Assembly: GCF_031143425.1 (NCBI RefSeq)
Contig: NW_027150046.1
Location: 1 to 64,000, forward strand
Length of the DNA: 64,000 nt
Direction of reading: 5' to 3'
From: Pleurodeles waltl
Lineage: Eukaryota > Chordata > Amphibia > Caudata > Salamandridae
Made by a program: the position numbers and the translations under genes. Every line of letters starts with the position of its first letter. Positions within the stretch are counted from its first letter, which is position 1. Below, piece by piece: positions 48,279-60,526 of this stretch. Below the pieces are notes generated by a model. It was not told the origin of the DNA, did not search any database, and saw only the letters and a list, made by a program, of their open reading frames with translations.

Positions 48279-50573
48279 TGACCCCATCTTGGATTCCCCT
48301 AGGTCTCTAGTTTTCAGAAATGCACAGGTTTGGTAGGTTTCCCTGGGTGGCGGCTGAGCTACAGGCCTAAATCTACAGGTAGGCACTTTGCAAAAAACAC
48401 CTCTGTTTTCCTTCAGAAATTTGGCTGTGTCCACGTTGCGCTTTGGGGCGTTTCCTGTCGCGGGCGCTAGGCCTACCCACACAAGTGAGGTATCATTTTT
48501 ATCGGGAGACGTGGGGGAACGCTGGGTGGAAGGAATTTTGTGGCTCCTCTCAGATTCCACAACTTTCTGCCACAGAAATGTGAGGAACATGTGTTTTTTA
48601 GCCAAATTTTGAGGTTTGCAAAGGATTCTGGGTAACAGAACCTGATCCGAGCCACACAGGTCACCCCATCTTGGATTCCCCTAGGTCTCTAGTTTTCAGA
48701 AATGCACAGGTTTTGTAGTTTTCCCTAGGTGGTGGCTGATCTACAGGCCAAAATCTACAGGTAGGCACTTTGCAAAAAACACCTCTGTTTTCCTTAAAAA
48801 ATTTGGCTGTGTCCACGTTGCGCTTTGGGGCGTTTCCGGTCGCGGGCGCTAGGCCTACCCACACAAGTGAGATATCATTTTTATCGGGAGACGTGGGGGA
48901 ACGCTGGGTGGAAGGAAATTTGTGGCTCCTCTCAGATTCCAGAACTTTTTGCCACAGGAATGTTAGAAACATGTGTTTTTTTAGCCAAATTTTGAGGTTT
49001 GCAAAGGATTCTGGGTAACAGAACCTGGTCTGAGCCACACAAGTCACCCCATCTTGGATTCCCCTAGATCTCTAGTTTTCAGAAATGCACAGGTTTGGTA
49101 GATTTCCCTAGGTGGCGGCTGAGCTACAGGCCAAAATCTAAAGGTAGGCACTTTGCAAAAAACACCTCTGTTTTCCTTCAAAAATTTGGCTGTGTCCACG
49201 TTGCGCTTTGGGGCGTTTCCTGTCGCGGGCGCTAGGCCTACCCACACAAGTGAGGTATCATTTTTATCGGGAGACGTGGGGGAACGCTGGGTGGAAGGAA
49301 ATTTGTGGCTCCTCTCAGATTCCAGAACTTTCTGCCACAGAAATGTGAGTAACATGTGTTTTTTTAGCCAAATTTTGAGGTTTGCAAAGGATTCTGGGTA
49401 ACAGAACCTGGTCCAAGCCACACAAGTCACCCCATCTTGGATTCCCCTAGGTCTCTAGTTTTCAGAAATGCACAGGTTTGGTAGGTTTCCCTAGGTGGCG
49501 GCTGAGCTACAGGCCAAAATCTACAGGTAGGCACTTTGCAAAAAACACCTTTGTTTTCCTTCAAAAAGTTGGCTGTGTCCACGTTGAGCTTTGGGGTATT
49601 TCCTGTCGCGGGCGCTAGGCCTACCCACACAAGTGAGGTATCATTTTTAACGGGAGACGTGGGGGAACGCTGGGTGGAAGGAGATTTGTGGGTCCTCTCA
49701 GATTCCAGAACTTTCTGCCACAGGAATGTGAGGAACATGTGTTTTTTTAGCCAAATTTTGAGGTTTGCAAAGGATTCTGGGTAACAGAACCTGGTCCGAG
49801 CCACACAAGTCACCCCATCTTGGATTTCCCTAGGTCTCTAGTTTTCAGAAATGCACAGGTTTGGTAGGTTTCCCTAGGTGGCGGCTGAGCTACAGGCCAA
49901 AATCTACAGGTAGGCACTTTGCAAAAAACACCTCTGTTTTCCTTCAAAAATTTGGCTGAGTCCACGTTGCTCTTTGGGCATTTCCTGTCGCGGGCGCTAG
50001 GCCTACCCACACAAGTGAGGTATCATTTTTATAGGGAGACGTGGGGGAACGCTGGGTGGAAGGAAATTTGTGGCTCCTCACAGATTCCAGAACTTTCTGC
50101 CACAGAAATGTGAGGAACATGTGTTTTTTTAGCCAAATTTTGAGGTTTGCAAAGGATTCTGGGTAACAGAACCTGGTCCGAGCCACACAAGTCACCCCAT
50201 CTTGGATTCCCCTAGGTCTCTAGTTTTCAGAAATGCACAGGTTTGGTAGGTTTCCCTAGGTGGCGGCAAGGTACAGGCCAAAATCTACAGGTAGGCACTT
50301 TGCAAAAAACACCTCTGTTTTCCTTCAAAAATGTGGCTGTGTCCACGTTGCGCTTTGGGGCATTTCCTGTCGCTGGCGCTAGGCCTACCCACACAAGTGA
50401 GGTATCATTTTTATCGGGAGACGTGGGGGAACACTGGGTGGAAGGAAATTTGTGGCTCCTCTCAGATTCCAGAACTTTCTGCCACAGAAAAGTGAGGAAC
50501 ATGTGTTTTTTTAGCCAAACTTTGAGGTTTGCAAAGGATTCTGGGTAACAGAACCTGGTCCGAGCCACACAAG
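47896..50573 (+). repeat. 7-monomer higher-order repeat, copy 1 (2678 bp)
   Basis: The order is N-R-Z-A-L-S-C, with starts at 47896, 48279, 48661, 49044, 49427, 49810 and 50192. Z has GGTTTTGTAG, GGTGGTGGC, GAGATATC, TTTTTGCCACAGG and GGTCTGAGCC. A has CTAGATCTC, ATCTAAAGG and GGTCCAAGCC. L has TTGAGCTTTGGGG, TATTTCCTG and TTTTTAACGGG. S here has TATAGGGAG. C has GGCGGCAAGGTACAGG (one base shorter) and GTCGCTGGCG. R here is one base short (T6 in place of T7 near 48600). The N monomer overlaps the end of the 24-mer frame: it is both the 24th monomer there and the first of this series. Confidence 0.9.
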
Positions 50574-53500
50574 TCACCCCATCTTGGATTCCCCTAGGTC
50601 TCTAGTTTTCAGAAATGCACAGGTTTGGTAGGTTTCCCTAGGTGGCGGCTGAGCTACAGGCCAAAATCTACAGGTAGGCACTTTGCAAAAAACACCTTTG
50701 TTTTCCATCAAAAAGTTGGCTGTGTCCACGTTGCGCTTTGGGGTGTTTCCTGTTGCGGGCGCTAGGCCTACCCACACAAGTGAGGTATCATTTTTATCGG
50801 GAGACGTGGGGGAACGCTGGGTGGAAGGAAATTTGTGGCTCCTCTCAGATTCCAGAACTTTCTGCCACAGAAATGTGAGGAACATGTGTTTTTTTAGCCA
50901 AATTTTGAGGTTTGCAAAGGATTCTGGGTAACAGAACCTGGTCCTAGCCACACAAGTGACCCCATCTTGGATTCCCCTAGGTCTCTAGTTTTCAGAAATG
51001 CACAGGTTTGGTAGGTTTCCATGGGTGGCGGCTGAGCTACAGGCCTAAATCTACAGGTAGGCACTTTGCAAAAAACACCTCTGTTTTCCTTCAGAAATTT
51101 GGCTGTGTCCACGTTGCGCTTTGGGGCGTTTCCTGTCGCGGGCGCTAGGCCTACCCACACAAGTGAGGTATCATTTTTATCGGGAGACGTGGGGGAACGC
51201 TGGGTGGAAGGAAATTTGTGGCTCCTCTCAGATTCCACAACTTTCTGCCACAGAAATGTGAGGAACATGTGTTTTTTTAGCCAAATTTTGAGGTTTGCAA
51301 AGGATTCTGGGTAACAGAACCTGATCCGAGCCACACAGGTCACCCCATCTTGGATTCCCCTAGGTCTCTAGTTTTCAGAAATGCACAGGTTTTGTAGTTT
51401 TCCCTAGGTGGTGGCTGAGCTACAGGCTAAAATCTACAGGTAGGCACTTTGCAAAAAACACCTCTGTTTTCCTTAAAAAATTTGGCTGTGTCCACGTTGC
51501 GCTTTGGGGCGTTTCCGGTCGCGGGCGCTAGGCCTACCCACACAAGTGAGATATCATTTTTATCGGGAGACGTGGGGGAACGCTGGGTGGAAGGAAATTT
51601 GTGGCTCCTCTCAGATTCCAGAACTTTTTGCCACAGGAATGTGAGAAACATGTGTTTTTTTAGCCAAATTTTGAGGTTTGCAAAGGATTCTGGGTAACAG
51701 ATCCTGGTCTGAGCCACACAAGTCACCCCATCTTGGATTCCCCTAGATCTCTAGTTTTCAGAAATGCACAGGTTTGGTAGATTTCCCTAGGTGGCGGCTG
51801 AGCTACAGGCCAAAATCTAAAGGTAGGCACTTTGCAAAAAACACCTCTGTTTTCCTTCAAAAATTTGGCTGTGTCCACGTTGCGCTTTGGGGCGCTTCCT
51901 GTCGCGGGCGCTAGGCCTACCCACACAAGTGAGGTATCATTTTTATCGGGAGACGTGGGGGAACGCTGGGTGGAAGGAAATTTGTGGCTCCTCTCAGATT
52001 CCAGAACTTTCTGCCACAGAAATGTGAGGAACATGTGTTTTTTTAGCCAAATTTTGAGGTTTGCAAAGGATTCTGGGTAACAGAACCTGGTCCAAGCCAC
52101 ACAAGTCACCCCATCTTGGATTCCCCTAGGTCTCTAGTTTTCAGAAATGCACAGGTTTGGTAGGTTTCCCTAGGTGGCGGCTGAGCTACAGGCCAAAATC
52201 TACAGGTAGGCACTTTGCAAAAAACACCTTTGTTTTCCTTCAAAAAGTTGGCTGTGTCCACGTTGAGCTTTGGGGTATTTCCTGTCGCGGGCGCTAGGCC
52301 TACCCACACAAGTGAGGTATCATTTTTAACGGGAGACGTGGGGGAACGCTGGGTGGAAGGAGATTTGTGGGTCCTCTCAGATTCCAGAACTTTCTGCCAC
52401 AGGAATGTGAGGAACATGTGTTTTTTTAGCCAAATTTTGAGGTTTGCAAAGGATTCTGGGTAACAGAACCTGGTCCGAGCCACACAAGTCACCCCATCTT
52501 GGATTTCCCTAGGTCTCTAGTTTTCAGAAATGCACAGGTTTGGTAGGTTTCCCTAGGTGGCGGCTGAGCTACAGGCCAAAATCTACAGGTAGGCACTTTG
52601 CAAAAAACACCTCTGTTTTCCTTCAAAAATTTGGCTGAGTCCACGTTGCTCTTTGGGCATTTCCTGTCGCGGGCGCTAGGCCTACCCACACAAGTGAGGT
52701 ATCATTTTTATAGGGAGACGTGGGGGAACGCTGGGTGGAAGGAAATTTGTGGCTCCTCACAGATTCCAGAACTTTCTGCCACAGAAATGTGAGGAACATG
52801 TGTTTTTTTAGCCAAATTTTGAGGTTTGCAAAGGATTCTGGGTAACAGAACCTGGTCCGAGCCACACAAGTCACCCCATCTTGGATTCCCCTAGGTCTCT
52901 AGTTTTCAGAAATGCACAGGTTTGGTAGGTTTCCCTAGGTGGCGGCAAGGTACAGGCCAAAATCTACAGGTAGGCACTTTGCAAAAAACACCTCTGTTTT
53001 CCTTCAAAAATGTGGCTGTGTCCACGTTGCGCTTTGGGGCACTTCCTGTCGCTGGCGCTAGGCCTACCCACACAAGCGAGGTATCATTTTTATCGGGAGA
53101 CGTGGGGGAACGCTGGGTGGAAGGAAATTTGTGGCTCCTCTCAGATTCCAGAACTTTCTGCCACAGAAATGTGAGGAACATGTGTTTTTTTAGCCAAATT
53201 TTGAGGTTTGCAAAGGATTCTGGGTAACAGAACCTGGTCCAAGCCACACAAGTCACCCCATCTTGGATTCCCCTAGGTCTCTAGTTTTCAGAAATGCACA
53301 GGTTTGGTAGGTTTCCCTAGGTGGCGGCTGAGCTACAGGCCAAAATCTACAGGTAGGCACTTTGCAAAAAACACCTTTGTTTTCCTTCAAAAAGTTGGCT
53401 GTGTCCACGTTGAGCTTTGGGGTATTTCCTGTCGCGGGCGCTAGGCCTACCCACACAAGTGAGGTATCATTTTTAACGGGAGACGTGGGGGAACGCTGGG

Positions 53501-54399
53501 TGGAAGGAGATTTGTGGGTCCTCTCAGATTCCAGAACTTTCTGCCACAGGAATGTGAGGAACATGTGTTTTTTTAGCCAAATTTTGAGGTTTGCAAAGGA
53601 TTCTGGGTAACAGAACCTGGTCCGAGCCACACAAGTCACCCCATCTTGGATTTCCCTAGGTCTCTAGTTTTCAGAAATGCACAGGTTTGGTAGGTTTCCC
53701 TAGGTGGCGGCTGAGCTACAGGCCAAAATCTACAGGTAGGCACTTTGCAAAAAACACCTCTGTTTTCCTTCAAAAATTTGGCTGAGTCCACGTTGCTCTT
53801 TGGGCATTTCCTGTCGCGGGCGCTAGGCCTACCCACACAAGTGAGGTATCATTTTTATAGGGAGACGTGGGGGAACGCTGGGTGGAAGGAAATTTGTGGC
53901 TCCTCACAGATTCCAGAACTTTCTGCCACAGAAATGTGAGGAACATGTGTTTTTTTAGCCAAATTTTGAGGTTTGCAAAGGATTCTGGGTAACAGAACCT
54001 GGTCCGAGCCACACAAGTCACCCCATCTTGGATTCCCCTAGGTCTCTAGTTTTCAGAAATGCACAGGTTTGGTAGGTTTCCCTAGGTGGCGGCAAGGTAC
54101 AGGCCAAAATCTACAGGTAGGCACTTTGCAAAAAACACCTCTGTTTTCCTTCAAAAATGTGGCTGTGTCCACGTTGCGCTTTGGGGCATTTCCTGTCGCT
54201 GGCGCTAGGCCTACCCACACAAGTGAGGTATCATTTTTATCGGGAGACGTGGGGGAACACTGGGTGGAAGGAAATTTGTGGCTCCTCTCAGATTCCAGAA
54301 CTTTCTGCCACAGAAATGTGAGGAACATGTGTTTTTTTAGCCAAACTTTGAGGTTTGCAAAGGATTCTGGGTAACAGAACCTGGTCCGAGCCACACAAG
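50574..54399 (+). repeat. 7-monomer higher-order repeat, copy 2, expanded to 10 monomers
   Basis: The order is N-R-Z-A-L-S-C/A-L-S-C, with starts at 50574, 50957, 51340, 51723, 52106, 52489, 52871, 53253, 53636 and 54018. An extra three-monomer segment (1147 bp by L-to-L spacing, 52106 to 53253) sits in the unit. The seventh monomer is a C/A chimera, so after it the series resumes at L, skipping N-R-Z. This is either a full second copy that lost four monomers through C-to-A exchange or a gain of three. Private marks include ATGGGTGGCGG in R and ACAGATCCTGG at the end of Z. Confidence 0.9.
52871..53252 (+). repeat. Chimeric monomer: class C left, class A right
   Basis: The left part has GGCGGCAAGGTACAGG, AATGTGGCTG and GTCGCTGGCG, all class C. 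The right part has GAACGCTGGG, TAGCCAAATTTTG and GGTCCAAGCC, all class A. The main switch lies between about 53055 and 53112. Upstream of it GGGGCACTTCC combines the C-type GCA with the A-type CTTCC, so a short conversion patch or an independent T-to-C change lies inside the C half. A private change gives CAAGCGAGG where nearly all monomers have CAAGTGAGG. Confidence 0.9.
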
Positions 54400-57079
54400 T
54401 CACCCCATCTTGGATTCCCCTAGGTCTCTAGTTTTCAGAAATGCACAGGTTTGGTAGGTTTCCCTAGGTGGCGGCTGAGCTACAGGCCAAAATCTACAGG
54501 TAGGCACTTTGCAAAAAACACCTTTGTTTTCCTTCAAAAAGTTGGCTGTGTCCACGTTGCGCTTTGGGGTGTTTCCTGTTGCGGGCGCTAGGCCTACCCA
54601 CACAAGTGAGGTATCATTTTTATCGGGAGACGTGGGGGAACGCTGGGTGGAAGGAAATTTGTGGCTCCTCTCAGATTCCAGAACTTTCTGCCACAGAAAT
54701 GTGAGAAACATGTGTTTTTTTAGCCAAATTTTGAGGTTTGCAAAGGATTCTGGGTAACAGAACCTGGTCCTAGCCACACAAGTGACCCCATCTTGGATTC
54801 CCCTAGGTCTCTAGTTTTCAGAAATGCACAGGTTTGGTAGGTTTCCCTGGGTGGCGGCTGAGCTACAGGCCTAAATCTACAGGTAGGCACTTTGCAAAAA
54901 ACACCTCTGTTTTCCTTCAGAAATTTGGCTGTGTCCACGTTGCGCTTTGGGGCGTTTCCTGTCGCGGGCGCTAGGCCTACCCACACAAGTGAGGTATCAT
55001 TTTTATCGGGAGACGTGGGGGAACGCTGGGTGGAAGGAAATTTGTGGCTCCTCTCAGATTCCACAACTTTCTGCCACAGAAATGTGAGGAACATGTGTTT
55101 TTTTAGCCAAATTTTGAGGTTTGCAAAGGATTCTGGGTAACAGAACCTGATCCGAGCCACACAGGTCACCCCATCTTGGATTCCCCTAGGTCTCTAGTTT
55201 TCAGAAATGCACAGGTTTTGTAGTTTTCCCTAGGTGGTGGCTGAGCTACAGGCCAAAATCTACAGGTAGGCACTTTGCAAAAAACACCTCTGTTTTCCTT
55301 CAAAAATTTGGCTGTGTCCACGTTGCGCTTTGGGGCGTTTCCGGTCGCGGGCGCTAGGCCTACCCACACAAGTGAGATATCATTTTTATCGGGAGACGTG
55401 GGGGAACGCTGGGTGGAAGGAAATTTGTGGCTCCTCTCAGATTCCAGAACTTTTTGCCACAGGAATGTGAGAAACATGTGTTTTTTTAGCCAAATTTTGA
55501 GGTTTGCAAAGGATTCTGGGTAACAGAACCTGGTCTGAGCCACACAAGTCACCCCATCTTGGATTCCCCTAGATCTCTAGTTTTCAGAAATGCACAGGTT
55601 TGGTAGATTTCCCTAGGTGGCGGCTGAGCTACAGGCCAAAATCTAAAGGTAGGCACTTTGCAAAAAACACCTCTGTTTTCCTTCAAAAATTTGGCTGTTT
55701 CCACGTTGCGCTTTGGGGCGCTTCCTGTCGCGGGCGCTAGGCCTACCCACACAAGTGAGGTATCATTTTTATCGGGAAACGTGGGGGAACGCTGGGTGGA
55801 AGGAAATTTGTGGCTCCTCTCAGATTCCAGAACTTTCTGCCACAGAAATGTGAGGAACATGTGTTTTTTTAGCCAAATTTTGAGGTTTGCAAAGGATTCT
55901 GGGTAACAGAACCTGGTCCAAGCCACACAAGTCACCCCATCTTGGATTCCCCTAGGTCTCTAGTTTTCAGAAATGCACAGGTTTGGTAGGTTTCCCTAGG
56001 TGGCGTCAGAGCTACAGGCCAAAATCTACAGGTAGGCACTTTGCAAAAAACACCTTTGTTTTCCTTCAAAAAGTTGGCTGTGTCCACGTTGAGCTTTGGG
56101 GTATTTCCTGTCGCGGGCGCTAGGCCTACCCACACAAGTGAGGTATCATTTTTAACGGGAGACGTGGGGGAACGCTGGGTGGAAGGAGATTTGTGGGTCC
56201 TCTCAGATTCCAGAACTTTCTGCCACAGGAATGTGAGGAACATGTGTTTTTTTAGCCAAATTTTGAGGTTTGCAAAGGATTCTGGGTAACAGAACCTGGT
56301 CCGAGCCACACAAGTCACCCCATCTTGGATTTCCCTAGGTCTCTAGTTTTCAGAAATGCACAGGTTTGGTAGGTTTCCCTAGGTGGCGGCTGAGCTACAG
56401 GCCAAAATCTACAGGTAGGCACTTTGCAAAAAACACCTCTGTTTTCCTTCAAAAATTTGGCTGAGTCCACATTGCTCTTTGGGCATTTCCTGTCGCGGGC
56501 GCTAGGCCTACCCACACAAGTGAGGTATCATTTTTATAGGGAGACGTGGGGGAACGCTGGGTGGAAGGAAATTTGTGGCTCCTCACAGATTCCAGAACTT
56601 TCTGCCACAGAAATGTGAGGAACATGTGTTTTTTTAGCCAAATTTTGAGGTTTGCAAAGGATTCTGGGTAACAGAACCTGGTCCGAGCCACACAAGTCAC
56701 CCCATCTTGGATTCCCCTAGGTCTCTAGTTTTCAGAAATGCACAGGTTTGGTAGGTTTCCCTAGGTGGCGGCAGAGCTACAGGCCAAAATCTACAGGTAG
56801 GCACTTTGCAAAAAACACCTCTGTTTTCCTTCAAAAATGTGGCTGTGTCCACGTTGCGCTTTGGGGCATTTCCTGTCGCTGGCGCTAGGCCTACCCACAC
56901 AAGTGAGGTAACATTTTTATCGGGAGACGTGGGGGAACACTGGGTGGAAGGAAATTTGTGGCTCCTCTCAGATTCCAGAACTTTCTGCCACAGAAATGTG
57001 AGGAACATGTGTTTTTTTAGCCAAACTTTGAGGTTTGCAAAGGATTCTGGGTAACAGAACCTGGTCCGAGCCACACAAG
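54400..57079 (+). repeat. 7-monomer higher-order repeat, copy 3 (2680 bp)
   Basis: The order is N-R-Z-A-L-S-C, with starts at 54400, 54783, 55166, 55549, 55932, 56315 and 56697. Z has TCAAAAATTT where copies 1 and 2 have TAAAAAATTT. A has TCGGGAAACG for TCGGGAGACG. L has GGCGTCAGAGC. S has CCACATTGCTC. The final C has GGCGGCAGAGCTACAGG (full length) and GAGGTAACATTTTT, and it ends CACCCGATCTTGG, the mark that also opens the 9-mer copies. Confidence 0.9.
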
Positions 57080-60000
57080 TCACCCGATCTTGGATTCCCC
57101 TAGGTCTCTAGTTTTCAGAAATGCACAGGTTTGGTAGGTTTCCCTAGTTGGCGGCTGAGCTACAGGCCAAAATCTACAGGTAGGCACTTTGCAAAAAACA
57201 CCTTTGTTTTCCTTCAAAAAGTTGGCTGTGTCCACGTTGCGCTTTGGGGTGTTTCCTGTTGCGGGCGCTAGGCCTACCCACACAAGTGAGGTATCATTTT
57301 TATCGGGAGACGTGGGGGAACGCTGGGTGGAAGGAAATTTGTGGCTCCTCTCAGATTCCAGAACTTTCTGCCACAGAAATGTGAGGAACATGTGTTTTTT
57401 TAGCCAAATTTTGAGGTTTGCAAAGGATTCTGGGTAACAGAACCTGGTCCTAGCCACACAAGTGACCCCATCTTGGATTCCCCTAGGTCTCTAGTTTTCA
57501 GAAATGCACAGGTTTGGTAGGTTTCCCTGGGTGGCGGCTGAGCTACAGGCCTAAATCTACAGGTAGGCACTTTGCAAAAAACACCTCTGTTTTCCTTCAG
57601 AAATTTGGCTGTGTCCACGTTGCGCTTTGGGGCGTTTCCTGTTGCGGGCGCTAGGCCTACCCACACAAGTGAGGTATCATTTTTATCAGGAGACGTGGGG
57701 GAACGCTGGGTGGAAGGAAATTTGTGGCTCCTCTCAGATTCCACAACTTTCTGCCACAGAAATGTGAGGAACATGTGTTTTTTTAGCCAAATTTTGAGGT
57801 TTGCAAAGGATTCTGGGTAACAGAACCTGATCCGAGCCACACAGGTCACCCCATCTTGGATTCCCCTAGGTCTCTAGTTTTCAGAAATGCACAGGTTTTG
57901 TAGTTTTCCCTAGGTGGTGGCTGAGCTACAGGCCAAAATTTACAGGTAGGCACTTTGAAAAAAACACCTCTGTTTTCCTTCAAAAATTTGGCTGTGTCCA
58001 CGTTGCGCTTTGGGGCATTTCCGGTCGCGGGCGCTAGGCCTACCCACACAAGTGAGGTATAATTTTTATCGGGAGACGTGGGGGAACGCTGGGTGGAAGG
58101 AAATTTGTGGCTCCTCTCAGATTCCAGAACTTTTTGCCACAGGAATGTGAGAAACATGTGTTTTGTTAGCCAAATTTTGAGGTTTGCAAAGGATTCTGGG
58201 TAACGGAACCTGTTCTGAGCCACACAAGTCACCCCATCTTGGATTCCCCTAGATCTCTAGTTTTCAGAAATGCACAGGTTTGGTAGATTTCCCTAGGTGG
58301 CGGCTGAGCTACAGGCCAAAATCTAAAGGTAGGCACTTTGCAAAAAACACCTCTGTTTTCCTTCAAAAATTTGGCTGTGTCCACGTTGCGCTTTGGGGCG
58401 TTTCCTGTCGCGGGCGCTAGGCCTACCCACACAACTGAGGTATCATTTTTATCGGGAGACGTGGGGGAACGCTGGGTGGAAGGAAATTTGTGGCTCCTCT
58501 CAGATTCCAGAACTTTCTGCCACAGAAATGTGAGGAACATGTGATTTTTTAGCCGAATTTTGAGGTTTGCAAAGGATTCTGGGTAACAGAACCTGGTCCA
58601 AGCCACACAAGTCACCCCATCTTGGATTCCCCTAGGTCTCTAGTTTTCAGAAATGCACAGGTTTGGTAGGTTTCCCTAGGTGGCGGCTGAGCTACAGGCC
58701 AAAATCTACAGGTAGGCACTTTGCAAAAAACACCTTTGTTTTCCTTCAAAAAGTTGGCTGTGTCCACGTTGAGCTTTGGGGTATTTCCTGTCGCGGGCAC
58801 TAGGCCTACCCACACAAGTGAGGTATCATTTTTAACGGGAGACGTGGGGGAACGCTGGGTGGAAGGAAATTTGTGGCTCCTCTCAGATTCCAGAACTTTC
58901 TGCCACAGAAATGAGAGGAACATGTGCTTTTTTGACAAATTTTTAGGTTTGCAAAGGATTCTGGGTAACAGAACCTGGTCCGAGCCACACAAGTCACCCC
59001 ATCTTGGATTCCCCTAGGTCTCTAGTTTTCAGAAATGCACAGGTTTGGTAAGTTTCCCTAGGTTGCGGCTGAGCTACAGGCCAAAATTTACAGGTAGGCA
59101 CTTTGCAAAAAACACCTCTGTTTTCCTTCAAAAATTTGGCTGTGTCCACGTTGCGCTGTGGGGCGTTTCCTGTCGCGGGCGCTAGGCCTACCCACACAAG
59201 TGAGGTATCATTCTTATCGGGAGACGTGGGGGAACCCTGGGTGGAAGGAAATTTGTGGCTCCTCTCAGATTCAAGAACTTTCTGCCACAGAAATGTGAGG
59301 AACATGTGTTTTTTTAGACACATTTTGAGGTTTGCAAAGGATTCTGGGTAACAGAACCTGGTCCGAGCCACACAAGTCACCCCATCTTGGATTCCCCTAG
59401 GTCTCTAGTTTTCAGAAATGCACAGGTTTGGTTGGTTTCCCTAGGTGGCTGCTGAGCTACAGGCCAAAATCTACAGGTAGGCACTTTGTAAAAAAACACT
59501 TCTGTTTTCCTTCAAAAATTTGGCTGTGTCCACGTTGCGCTTTGGGGCGTTTCCTGTTGCGGGCGCTAGGCCTACCCACATAAGTGAGGTATCATTTTTA
59601 TTGGGAGACGTGGGGGAACGCTGGGTGGAAGGAAATTTGTGGATCCTCTCAGATTCCAGAACTTTCTGCCACAGAAATGTGAGGAACATGTGTTTTTTTA
59701 GCCAAATTTTGTGGTTTGCAAAGGATTCTGGGTAACAGAACCTGGTCCAAGCCACACAAGTCACCCCATCTTGGATTCCCCTAGGTCTCTAGTTTTCAGA
59801 AATGCACAGGTTTGGTAGGTTTCCCTAGGTGGCGGCTGAGCTACAGGCCAAAATCTACAGGTAGGCACTTTGCAAAAAACACCTTTGTTTTCCTTCAAAA
59901 ATTTGGCTGTGTCCACGTTGCGCTTTGGGGCGTTTCCTGTTGCGGGCGCTAGGCCTACCCACACAAGTGAGGTATCATTTTTATCGGGAGACGTGGGGGA

Positions 60001-60526
60001 ACGCTGGGTGGAAGGAAATTTGTGTCTCCTCTCAGATTCCAGAACTTTCTGACACAGAAATGTGAGGAACATGTGTTTTTTTTGCCAAATTTTGAGGTTT
60101 GCAAAGGATTCTGGGTAACAGAACCTGGTCCGAGCCACACAAGTAACCCCATCTTGGATTCCCCTGGGTCTCTAGTTTTCAGAAATGCACAGGTTTGGTA
60201 GGTTTCCCTAGGTGGTGGCTGAGCTACAGGCCAAAATCTACAGGTAGGCACTTTGCAAAAAACACCTCTGTTTTCCTTCAAAAATTTGGCTGTGTCCACG
60301 TTGCGCTTTGGGGCGTTTCCTGTCGCGGGCACTAGGCCTACCCACACAAGTGAGGTATCATTTTTATCGGGAGACGTGGGGGAACGCTGGGTGGTAGGAA
60401 ATTTGTGGCTCCTCTCAGATTCCAGAACTTTCTACCACAGGAATTTGAGGAACATGTGTTTTTTTAGCCAAATTTGGAGGTTTGCAAAGGATTCTGGGTA
60501 ACAGAACCTGGTCCGAGCCACACAAG
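57080..60526 (+). repeat. 9-monomer higher-order repeat, copy 1 (3447 bp)
   Basis: The order is N-R-Z'-A/V-L'-G2-I5-X-U, with starts at 57080, 57463, 57846, 58229, 58612, 58994, 59377, 59761 and 60144. The first five follow the 7-mer order. Z' adds CTTTGAAAAAAACACC, GTATAATTTT and GTTTTGTTAGCC. L' keeps TTGAGCTTTGGGG and TTTTTAACGGG but its right end (TGCTTTTTTGACAAATT) is new. G2 (CTGTGGGGCG, ATTCTTATCGGG, GAACCCTGGG, TTCAAGAACT) and I5 (CACATAAG, TTATTGGGAG, GTGGATCC) recall the G-I4 pair of the 24-mer. X has GTGTCTCC and CTGACACAG. U has CCCTGGGTCTC, GGGTGGTAGG and CTACCACAGG. The unit looks like a hybrid of 7-mer and 24-mer content. Confidence 0.92.
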
